Of a stretch of DNA of 64,000 bases, positions 30,473-41,700 are shown in pieces. The DNA is taken from contig OX235270.1 of NCBI GenBank assembly GCA_944472135.2, forward strand, positions 72,549,168-72,613,167. The letters are read 5' to 3'. A program made the position numbers and the translations under genes. How positions within the stretch are numbered: the stretch's first letter is position 1; each line of letters starts with the position of its first letter. A model generated the notes under the pieces. It was not told the DNA's origin and ran no database searches. It worked only from the letters and a program-made list of their open reading frames with translations. Origin of the DNA: Trichobilharzia regenti. Its lineage: Eukaryota; Platyhelminthes; Trematoda; Strigeidida; Schistosomatidae.

Positions 30473-33400
30473 TATTAGTCAATTCACACGCTTGATGCTT
30501 CGCAGCACTATTGTAGGACGCCTGGTTGCCGGTGGTACTGTGTTGTTTTAACTGTTGCCAATATTGTGGCGATAAAGAGCCACTAAATTATTGGCTAGTA
30601 GTACTGATCACTCAAGTCTGGATGTTGACATTCACTATTTAGGTCGGCTCCTTGAGCTGACAGCTCGCTATTTGGGGGTCCAAACTTTCGGCATAAAGTG
30701 GTGTTACAACCCTTCATCTGTGCACGATCTCTAGCCGGTTGAGCAATCATCACACGATGGTTTTCATTCCAAAATATATTTCGTTTCTTGGACGATCAAT
30801 CTGGTGTTTAGACTTGCCTTTGGACGAAACAGAACAAATACTACGGTAGTTGTGGCATAAGAACTTGAGTTGGTATACATCTCACTTTGACTCAGCATCA
30901 ACACCCCCATTTTCTGAAATATCTCATTTGAGTGAAGTGAAGGCTGCACACCGTAGTGATCGGCCGTTTCTTACTGGTGGTGTTCGGCCTATTTTATTCT
31001 CACGAAAAGATTATGGATACAATTTCAATGGGAATATTTCCTGTCATTCTCAAGTAATTGGTCTTAAAACATTTGGTGTAATAATGTAACTGTATGCGAA
31101 TCTTCCGCCGTCAGTTCCTGCTATTGGGCTGGCTTGATATGATCTTTCACACACAACCTTCTATCAGCTCATTAAAACGTCTTCTTACGCCCTGAGTCAC
31201 GAACTGCTGATAGTCTTCTATTTACTGCGGACAATGTTATTTTCGTCATTTAAATGGAAGAGTTGACTTCGAACATTTGACCCACAATATATCGTCAATG
31301 GATAATAAAATCAGCTAAGTGTTCTTCTGGGCGATTTGTTTTCTCAAGGTGATTTTCCATGGTTTTACCGCAAAATCCGCCTTTATTCTCTTCGTCCTAC
31401 TCAGTACACCAAGACTTTGAACTATCCTCAGTTCGACTGTTCTTATTCATTAAATCCTTGTAACTTTTGGTTTCATAATCCTTTGTAATAACGTTCTGCA
31501 AAGCGAGAATGAGTTTGAACGGATCACAATCCCAACAATTTCCTTGTTTACTGGTACATCTGGCGGATTATCTACAGTCGCTTGTCGAGAGAACTACCTG
31601 CGCGCAAACATTGCACTCTATTAGGACATCTAACAATCGACCATTAAAGTGGCCGTCACAGACATCTCAGAGCCTAGCATCAAATAAAAGGGGACGGTGG
31701 CTCGTGATGATCGGCAGTGGTCATTTAAATCATGCAGTGCTTCAAGTGCCTGCTTAGCTGCCATCTTGTTTCCAAAGTAAATATTCGTGGGGCAAAATAA
31801 ATTAGAAACAAGATTTTTGTTGTATCTTCTAATTCCTGTCCGATGGGACCACCATTTATGTATTTCACGCTAATTTTTGATTGATTATCTTTAGACGCCA
31901 ATTAAGCAACCGACTCTCACATCAAAATAATGGAGCGAATCATCTACCTATAGCGTGAATGATCACGAGGAGAGGTTGTAACGTCTGAACGTTTATTTGC
32001 GAGTGAGGCCGGGGAACCTAGTCAAATACATGAAGCTTTATTCATCATACAATATCTTTAGGTGGATGAAGAGAGCCTTAAACATTATAAAGCCCTACTC
32101 GGTAACTCTCCCCGTCGTTCTGAATTCCCCAATCATCAACTATCTGTGAGTGGCCACATTCTTTTATGGTCCCACTGCAGTAAATTATATTAATCTGAGC
32201 ACCTTGTCAGTTGTGGGAAACACCTTGGCTACTTCAACTTTAACAGCTTCCCAATGCCTACCTCCCAAAGATATAAAAACTGGTCCTCAAAATGCATCTG
32301 AATTTTTGAGGACTGTCTAATCAGAAACAGAGAAAAGTTGAGGGACCTGACGAAGACAATACAGAGTTGTTTAAGGATAGTAGTGATGAATTGTTTCCTG
32401 GGTTGCCTGAGACATTAGATAATGTCTGGGAATAAAAGTTAGCCTCGTTGAACTGCTAGAAACGGTTGATAATCTCAGTTTATACAAATACAGACAAGTC
32501 CTCCTAGTATAATCATAAGGGGATAAGCTTGACTAATATAATATCAGCAGTCTCATACTCAACTATCACGTATAGACTAAGCAGTACTAGGAAAGAATAG
32601 ACCTGGAGAAATCAGGGAGGCTCTAAACCAAGATGATGGGCAATTAGTATGACCTCACTACCTGGCAAATTCTGGAATACTTTCAAGAGTCCAAAACTTG
32701 CCATAATTCCCAACCTGGAGACGATATCGTTATTCATTGACCTAGAGGTGATGGCGACGAAGAGAGTGTGGAAAACGTACATCGCATCAATTAAGGTGCA
32801 CTACATGAACTAATGCAGTCATGTGAAGGTAGTAGTATCAGCTACTGCAGTCCATCAGCGGTGCATGTATCCATTTTGTCACAGATGTACTGAAATATGT
32901 AATCTTAATCGGTTTAAGACTCTTAGGCAATGTCGTCCATGTGAAGTCTACGGGTGATGTGGTCTTTTCAATAATAAGAGCAATAACATTTATTCCAAAT
33001 ATTTTGTCTTTTTCAATTCTTTTGGTTCACTTAAGTTAACCACAGCAAACTCGAATGCCGGTTTCCAAGTGGGAAGTTGTTTGTGTAAACCTTTGTAATT
33101 TCGCAGTGAAGAGCTTGCAAGCCCACACCCTTTTTATATGCCAGCTTTTCATCTGTTCATTCTGTATCTGAAGATCGGATTTCAAACTAATAACAAGTAG
33201 TCATCAAGTCTTCTTGCTAAATATTCGGCAAGTAGGAAACGAATGCAAATAAATGCGGCAACATATCACACTAGTTCGCCTTACAACTACTTTAAATAAT
33301 CAGTCGATGATATGCTGTTTTAATAAGTCCACTACACTCACCATTTGTCAACATTATAATAATAATAATGTATATTCTCATATAAACATATAAATTCACA

Positions 33401-33567
33401 TGAAAATGCATGCCATTTTTACAGGCACGATCAAGTATGATATAATATCAAATCGTAGATTGTCTACAAGTTAATAATGTTTCAACAGTTAAATATTTGA
33501 TATATATATAAATACACATTGTCTGAACTAGGCTGTATAGTTATTGAATTGTACAATTGTCCTCCAG
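30473..33567. other. Single-copy stretch without a supportable gene
   Basis: Short ORFs at 30850-31089 and 31509-31757 (plus) and 30764-30949 (minus) show no known motif and lack splice context. The region 32600-32830 is less AT-rich and may be an old, unrecognised repeat. I see no RNA gene here. Confidence 0.4.
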
Positions 33568-33641
33568 GTTGAGCGGGAAAATCGACTTCGTTTCGTTTTC
33601 ATCCCGTGGTTGTCGGCATACGATAACCAACCAATATTGAG
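33568..33641 (+). CDS. Candidate internal exon of an unknown gene
   Basis: A 74-nt segment between a good acceptor (GTCCTCCAG) and a good donor (GTAAGTAC). It is open in the frame VERENRLRFVFIPWLSAYDN, ending two bases into a codon. Its composition stands out from the AT-rich surroundings. No partner exon was identified, so the gene is unknown and the call rests on splice sites and frame only. Confidence 0.35.
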
Positions 33642-35092
33642 GTAAGTACAACGTTTACAAGGGATTGAAAGCTGTTTTAGAAAAGTAAAAGTGCTGAGGT
33701 GAATCATTAAATTGTAATGAAATAGGTAAGTGCAAGTATCATTAATAAATGCATTAATAAAGAAAACTCCCTAGGCTGACAACGTTCATTTGCAATGTAT
33801 AATGCTACACGTATATCTCGTACTATCATGATGTCCACTTTTGGTTTTAATACATTTATCCTCAGTTGTGCCAGTTGTTTTTGTTTTATACCTTTTTGTG
33901 CATTTAATGTACAACCGTACCCTTCAGAGAGTAGGAATATAATAAGTCATAAAGAGCTGTAAAATGTTAGGTTTAATGGGATATAATGAGGATCAAGTAA
34001 AGACGTTATTGGAAAATGAATGAGATAAGACATTGTGAAGTGGTATTTAAAGATCAGACAATGGACAGCAAGTTAGTTTATAAGATGCCCCATAAATCTG
34101 TGCAGATCCCACGTGGTCGCGTCTCAACAATAGGCTGAGCGAATGGTATATTTAAAGGTAGAAGCATGATCTGTCAAGGCGTTCATTATTATCTTTTTCA
34201 AGATAAAGATCTAAGCCCTCATAAAAATCAGAAATATCTCGAGCCTTTAATTTGTATATTGCTGTTCCTGCAGAATGGGGCGATTCACCTTAGTGACCCC
34301 CACCATATCTACTGATCAGCTAACGCCACCCTCCCTCCTTTTTTGATGTTAAGCTCTGAGACTATGATTATTATGGCTACCGCAAATATATTGCTTGGTA
34401 CCAGACATGTTCGTACCTCATATTCCATCTCCCTAGCTTTCTTAATGAGTGCTTCCAATAGGTCTCCGCGTACATCTTTATGAACATTATATATGTATGC
34501 ATGCGTCCTAATGAACAGATTACTTTACAAGAAGTTAGAACCTTAAAGAATAAAAAGAATAGGTTTTGTGAATAGTGAAGCAAGATTCAGCAGAACAATA
34601 TAGTTAGGGATCAATGTAGGTAGTATGAACTGAAGGTAAGGTCGGTTGGCAGGACTTAGTGTACTAAATTATCATGACAGTCTTATATATAGTCAACATT
34701 TGACATTGCAAAGTAACCTGTCTACATATATTATAAAAAGATATTAACAGAACCAACAAAATTTCAGCATTTGTTTAACAATACTACAGAAGGGTAGTTA
34801 GTACTACAGGTAGTCGTAAAGTAAATCAATCTATGTATAATAAGAGCATAGTCAGTGTCATAATTCGTATTATCAAAGAATACATTAGGCTCAATAACTG
34901 AGTGTTATAAGGGAAACAAGCATGGTAAAGCAAGAGAACACTTGCCGCATAGCTATTTTAATCATTTTAAGTATTTTAATGACAATCGAATTTCAAGTAT
35001 TGAACCTACATAATTACTAAGTGTTATTATATTGGTATTGGGACTAGTGTACTTTCCGTAGTTAAATATTGAAAAGCCATTGTCTCTCCACT
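33642..35092. other. Non-coding AT-rich stretch
   Basis: No ORF with family resemblance; 34377-34583 (minus) is a short chance frame. The last part, about 35030-35092, may be the 3' UTR of the minus-strand LINE that follows. Confidence 0.4.
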
Positions 35093-37200
35093 CTACCAGC
35101 AGTTGAGATCTTTGAGGCGGGCTAGGGTGGACATGTTTATATGTTTTTCTAGGCTCCTTTTGAAACTGTCAGGCCTTTCACAGGATCTTATCTCAGAGGG
35201 TAGTTGGTTCCAAAGTTTGCAATATTTAATGGTGAAGAAGTTAGCTCTAGTGGTGAGTTTATGGGTGTTAACCTTGAGAAGGTAGTTGTGGTTGCGTAGT
35301 CCATACGATTTAGGATTAGCCCAGGTTATGGACGAGTTACTGTTACAGTGCTTTCTTATAACTTTGAATAAGAGAAATAAATTGCACTTCACTCTCCTTA
35401 ACCATAAGGGCTCTAAGTCCAGTCGAATACATCTGTCAAGGTATTCTATTTGCTGACCATAGCCTAATATGCGTTTCGTAAGGAATCTTTGGACACTTTC
35501 AACTTTTTTCTGTCTGCTGATTTAAAGCTACTGTATAAGTGGGCACAGTATTCAAGTTTGGGGCGAATGCATATCTTATATATGGCTAATCTGGCTTCTG
35601 GAGTGTAAAAGTTGCGTAGCACAAAGCCGGTTAGACGTTTACAATCAGATACCACCTTATTTGCATGTTCAGTAAAGGTAAGATCTGAGTATGTTATCCC
35701 GAGATCTGTGACTGTGTTTGTGTTTGAGACAAGGTCACCGTACATGTATAGACACATGCTAGGTTTCCAACGTCCGAAGTATGTTATCCCAGACTTAGCT
35801 GGATTGAACGTTAACTGCCACTTTTCACTCCAATTACATAGACTATTTAGGTCTTCTTGGATTTTACTAACAATATTCATATCATTATAGTCAAAATCAT
35901 AGACAACTTTGAGGTCATCTGCAAAGAGGTATGGCTTGCCATACTTGATCATAGAGACAATATCATTTATGAATACAATGAATAGGGTAGGGCCAAGAAC
36001 ACTACCTTGTATCACGCCGCTGGTTATCGGTTTGGATGTTGATAAGTGATGGTTGACTTTAACTAACTGTTCTCTTCCTGTAAGAAAGGAAGTTATCCAC
36101 TCAAGAAGCCTTCCACTTATTCCATAAGATAGGAGTTTCAGTATGAGTCTTTTATGTGGGACTTTATCAAAAGCTTTCCTAACATCTAGAAATAATGTTG
36201 CTGCCGAACGACCTTTGTCTACACATTCAGTAATGTGATCGAAATAATCTAACTGGCACGTAATGCACGATCTTCTATTTAGGAAACCGTATTGGAAAGG
36301 GGATATTAAGTCATTCGAGAGCAAATACTGAACAATTTGCTTCTTTACAATCTTTTCCATCACACGTGAAACTACGGAAGTAATGTTGATGGGGCGGTAA
36401 TTATCTATGTCCGCTGTAGGTCCGGTTTTGTGAATGGGTACAACGTAGGATTTCTTCCAGCTATTTGGATATGTTCCACTCCTTATCGAAGTTGAAAATA
36501 TCTTGAGAAGAAGTAGATTCATGTCATTTCCACCATTTTTTAAGAGGACGGAAGACATTCCATCTGGGCCGGGAGTATTAGTAAGCTTAAGAGTTGTGAT
36601 AGCTTTATCGATTTCTTGGGCGTTTAAGACTACATCGCTTAGACACTTTTCTGTTTTACGAGGGAAATCTATATCCTGGTCATTTTCTAGAGTGTACAGT
36701 TTGGCAAAGTGCGTGCTAAACACCTCACATATATCCTCAGCACTTTCGTGAGTAATGCCACCTAGGTGTATTATTTTTGGATATGTTGATTTGGAGTTAG
36801 TTAACCTACTTTTGAAGAGTTTGGCTATTTCTCCAGTGTTATGTGGCGACTGAATTGCCCGCGTTTCTTTATTCCTAAGACTTAGATTTTTTAACTCATG
36901 GATTCTAATGAGGATTGTTTTGATAGCGATTAACGACGATAAGTCGTCATGTCTATAGTAACTTAATGAATGCTTCCGCAAACTTCTTCTTAATGATATT
37001 GGAATAAAATCACCTTGAGGGATTTTGAATTTAATCAGTTTCACAGGCGCTATGACATCATTAACCGACTGTATATTGTCATAGAAGTTTTTAAGGACTT
37101 CCTCTAAGGAGTCATTGGTAAAGTAGGAATCCCAATTAGAGTATCTAATCAAGTCCTGATACAAGTCCCAATCATACACAGATCCCATGACAATTGACAC
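35093..37200 (-). pseudogene. 5'-truncated non-LTR retrotransposon ORF2 (reverse transcriptase), one frameshift
   Basis: The minus-strand frame 37200-35464 (578 residues) starts downstream of any endonuclease and reads through the reverse-transcriptase blocks: NTPGPDGMSSVLLK, DNYRPINITSVVSRVMEKI, QYGFLNRRSC, FLDVRKAFDKVPHK (337-350), GVIQGSVLGPTLF and FADD (426-429). Near 35510 a six-base A run (minus strand CAGAAAAAAGTTG) marks a frame change. The C-terminal part continues in a neighbouring frame and ends in the ORF 35392-35093 with KVNTHKLTTRANFFTIKYCKLWNQLP, a conserved LINE end motif. The element is a member of the CR1/Jockey-like group, distinct from the LINE at 13778. The 5' truncation is typical of incomplete reverse transcription. 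Confidence 0.85.
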
Positions 37201-38108
37201 TGTTAATTACCACCACATCATTCCATTCTTACCGCTGGAGTATCAGCAGAACAATGGCAACTGTGTCAACAGTATGAAATATCCGCCATATTAAAGCAAA
37301 ATTGTATGGTATGTTGTAGTATCACAGTTATCAGTTGTCAATTGTTAAATATGACTTTCAACCTGAGAAAAAGCGGAGTAGTGCAGCTATGCATCTGCAG
37401 GTTGCATAATCTAAGTAACTCCCTGTGCCATGATAACTAGTCCTGTGCGGTATAATAGCGCGAGTAGGGCGTAGTTCCAGCGAGAAAACGGACACAGGTG
37501 TGAATCACGCGGTTGATACAAGGAGGGTATATGTGGTTATACACTTAACGCATAGACAGTCAGGTGTATTCATTCCTGAGCTTTTGTAAGGTTGTACAAA
37601 ACGTAATTTAGACCAAATCATGACACCGCTGCCCCCATTACTCAGAAGGGACAATAACCTTTTGAAAACAGTTCAGAGATGGTGGAAGAAATGGTGACGG
37701 GTGTCCAATATCAACCAAATGACGAGTGACCGGACAAATTACGCCTTTTCATAATTAGCTACCGTCGGCTCAGGGATGGCTTAACTACTGCTTGTGCGAC
37801 TACAAGTAACCAGAGACACTCAAACAAAGGTATTATGTCACTGGATACATGTGGGCTCCCTCGCAGCAATCCGGGGTTGATAGCGCACTAGAGAGTAAAG
37901 ACTCGAAATTCTTTACGAGCAGACTATGTGTCCGTGGGAAGTCTTCAGCTGCGACTGGAAAATTATGCAGAGAAACAGTGACTGAAACCAAATGGCCTAT
38001 ATCCCTGAAACCCACAGACTACTAGTGGGTATACACCCGAAATCATCCTTTCATTACTTCCCATTCTCCTCTGTCTGACTTTTATGACTACTGAATCTAC
38101 TAATTACC
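37201..38108. other. Upstream of FAM192A: mixed, repeat-like sequence
   Basis: About 37420-38030 is less AT-rich than its neighbours and has no supportable gene. A 60-codon minus-strand frame (37833-38015) has no recognisable motif. It could be an interspersed repeat, but no second copy exists in the window. Confidence 0.35.
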
Positions 38109-38297
38109 TTAGGTTATCGTGGATATATAGATATGTATACATAAAATTTCAATAGCAGTATCCATATACATATTTCCTTTTCCATTATCCACATAGTCCA
38201 CTTTGATGACACCTGCTTTTTTTCCGACCCTACTGGACGAATAAAAGGCGAAGAGATCAACTACATTCACAATAGCCTTACTGTCCTGACACACCAC
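38109..38297 (-). CDS. Possible first coding exon of a divergent gene
   Basis: From an ATG at 38297 the minus strand reads MVCQDSKAIVNVVDLFAFYS, then GVIKVDYVDNGKGNMYMDTA. This looks protein-like, with a possible donor (TTTAT, then GTATAC) shortly before the frame runs into AT-rich sequence. It lies 405 bp head-to-head with the FAM192A start, so a shared bidirectional promoter is possible. I recognise no family and no second exon. Confidence 0.25.
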   Translation of the reverse strand: MVCQDSKAIVNVVDLFAFYSSSRVGKKAGVIKVDYVDNGKGNMYMDTAIEILCIHIYISTIT

Positions 38298-38702
38298 ATA
38301 CTAAAAACCACATATAATCACTCCCAGCAACACTTCGTTCGGAATCGACCAATGCTTAGACGGCCAAATGGCGGAAAGAACTACGCAAATGCTAGCCAGA
38401 GACTAAGAACCTTCACTTTACAGCCTAGAAGTGAGCAAATATATTTTTTAAAGTAGTAGCGGTGGATTGTTAATAGTATCCTTGGGTAAATATCAGCTGT
38501 TAGCGGAGCAGCAGTAGCATCAGCTACAAAACACATCACAATGCAAAAATGATAAAATACTTGACCAGTCCACGATACTGTCAAATAAAGATGAATAATG
38601 CCTCCGAAAATACTATCCAATCACAGTCAGTCTATCGAGCACAAACCAGCGCGATTTTTAGTCTTACTCTCCACACACTGTTCTACATAACATTCGGTTG
38701 AA

Positions 38703-41700
38703 ATGCCGAAGTTTATATCTGAGGTCGACGTCGAAGCCCGAAAAAAGATTCAGGAGGATGAAGGTATAGTCGAAGCTCCATACGATGCTAGGTCCCTATA
38801 TGAAAGACTGCAGGTATGTCCATCATTTGTTAATCAGATTTGAACGTTTTTGATTATTGTTCCTTTTCTTTCTGATAGCTTTTTATCCTAGGAATAAGAG
38901 TCGTGGTAGATCTTAAAACAATTTTTTTTATCTTTTCTGAACACACCCGCCCAAGACTGGAAAATAGTTCTTAGGCTGCCACTTATGTTGACTCCCTTGT
39001 AGGGGAATGCTTTCGTAAACACGAGAACGTCTGGACAGAACACGCGGCATATCCCGGGGCGCTATTACTATGGATTATTACCTTACATCCTCATGTACGT
39101 GCCTGGTGCAGAATAAAATGCGATTAGCTGTAGCGTATTGATTTGGAGTTTTCACACTTATAGATTCAGTGTATTGTACAGCCGATTGTGAAGCCATGCC
39201 CACCTTCATTACTCGTCAGAATTAATTTCAGTAATTAGAATGTCCTACAAAATATGCATTTAAGATACTCTGTGTGTCATCTGTGGCTATTTCTTCAAGA
39301 AGGATATTGTTTATTTCATAATCAAAAATTCAGAATTTCAAATATTTTTCACCAACAGACCCTAGCGAGTCTATCTGCCTGATCAAGTATTACAAAACCA
39401 TTCATTGTGAAACGTAATATAATTACGAACGCAACTAGACGTTTTTATAATACCTTTTCTAAAGTTATTTTAACGACGTACCCTAGGCAAATAAATCTGT
39501 GTATATGTCTATTAATTTGGATGTTTGAGCAAAGTGTGTATGCATGCAGATACTTTCTACCTCGTATTTAGAGATTAAAACATTGACCCGCACACTTGTT
39601 CATGATTAGTTTCAGGAAGTCACATAAGGTTTATTCTGCGTTACAGTCCTCATATTGTGTTTGTCATATCATTCATTAATTCGTAATTCTTCTGGTAGTA
39701 CAGAAGTAAAAGAACTCTAGAAAGTTCGCGTTCTATTTAGGGTTTGCACAATGACGTCTTGAACAGCTATGCTTCGTAGACTCATGAAATCAACCCAAAG
39801 CGTCTCAATACATTGACAGAGGTCGGGTCAACATGGCAACTGCCTACATATATGTGAACAAGTGTCAGTGGTGATCTAGTTGAATTTAGAATCAGCTCTA
39901 GTGCTTGGCGCTGCATTGGCATCATCAAGACGGTATGCTTTGGTTTCTGAAGTCAAATTACTGGACTTAATTTCTATTTACAGTTGTTTAGGCTGCAAAG
40001 TTATGCCAAAGTGAAAAGCAACCGGCAAAAGTCGGGAGATGTGGCAGCTCATTCAAACCACCTGCAATTTTGTCTTTAGCACTTGATGCGACACCAACAA
40101 CAGATAAGTCGGACGATGATGCGCACATGAAATACTGCTCGGGCCTTTAGATGGTTGTATTCAAAAGAATTATCTTGGTATGTTTTATAGAGATCCCTGA
40201 AATACAGTGTGCATCAACAATGAGGTTTACCGGAGTATTGATCAGGTAGATGTCCATTGGATGACAGTCTAGGGGAGATGGCTAAACCCTGATTCCAAAC
40301 CTCCAACGACTGGCGTATGAAGCTCACTGGAGCTCACCGGCAGACGTATGGACAAAGGGCTTGTTGGATGTCCTGGATGTCTGGCCCCATTCAAAAATGC
40401 GTATGAACCGAACTCCGGTCACCGGCTGCCAATGGATAGTGGACTCCTTACTCCACTCCTACTGCCTTGTAGGTCACACTTGGCTGTGTAAAGGCTAGAG
40501 CCGCACTCTCAAACAAAAGGCCGAGCGATGCTGGGGACATCACTCGTACCGTATTCCCATGAAACTTCATGAACTCTCTTACAAATTGCCGCGCCTGGGC
40601 AGCGATGATTCGAGACGTTCATGAAGCCGGCTCATCCTCCCGTAGGAGATAGCCGAAGTAAAGTAAGTAAGTAAGATGTTTAGTGAGTGCACCAGTTTGA
40701 GTGAGTGTTTAGATTAGTTGAGTTAGTTTTTCACTGACATATAGCTTCATTTTTTGTTTGAAGGATGAGTTATTGTTCGACCGCCAGCATTTCGATATTT
40801 ATGAAATGGTATTTGAGGCAGATGGCACACCGACTAACAACTTAATAGGACACCTAAAATACTAGACCGGTCATTTATAAAACTAGTTTAGCTGGTTCAC
40901 AACCTATAGCCAATATTCTGGATATTAGTGTTCGGTTAGTACGGTACGGAGCGAACGACTGAGCAGTGCACACTCCCTTTGGTGGGTAGCCAGCCGGAAA
41001 TCACGTCTGAACCAGAGATGGTGTAAAGTGGCGGGCATATGCGAAACGAGCTTTCTGTATCCGTTCTGAGATTTCGTCAACGGTTAACCCATTGACACTG
41101 GCTGATGCAACTCCCAAAATCAGTGAAGTGGTCAATACACTCAGCCACCACTTCACTCCCTATCTCCTAAAGCTAGGAGTCTGTCTGTCTGTCTGGATTC
41201 AACATAGAACTTGGCACCGAAGTGCAGCTGTTCGAGTTGCCACGTTCCAAATAGCACACAGAGGTAGACAAGAAGATGAATGAAGAGAATCAATACAGTC
41301 TGACAAGTATAAGAGTGAAACGGAATGGGTAATGGTAGAAAGGAATATGAAAGATTACAGAGACTGAATACATCTGCGCTGGCCATTGACAACGATTTTG
41401 AGCCATGTCACCTATTGTCTCCAGCCATTGATTCGTAGAGCCAGTCCCGAGGGTCCCAACCCGGGAGTCTGCATCTCCCTACCTGACTCAGTTTAACTGT
41501 CAAGGATTTCATGGATTGATGCCATGTTTTTGTTTGGCCACCACTGGCTCTTTTCCAACCTGAGTAGTTGATGTGGTCCAGTCCTGTAGCATCATCTTGG
41601 ATTTGATGGGAGAGAATCGCGTGCTAAATATTCGAAGATTGCTGTTCAGCTCAAGGTGTTGAGAAGACTGCATTTTGTTAGCGTCTTCACCTAGGAGGTA

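Noticed and set aside
30850..31089. 79-codon plus-strand ORF in the single-copy region
   Set aside because: No motif, no splice context and an overlapping antisense ORF of similar length; not distinguishable from chance.
37833..38015. 60-codon minus-strand ORF upstream of FAM192A
   Set aside because: Lies in repeat-like sequence and has no recognisable domain.
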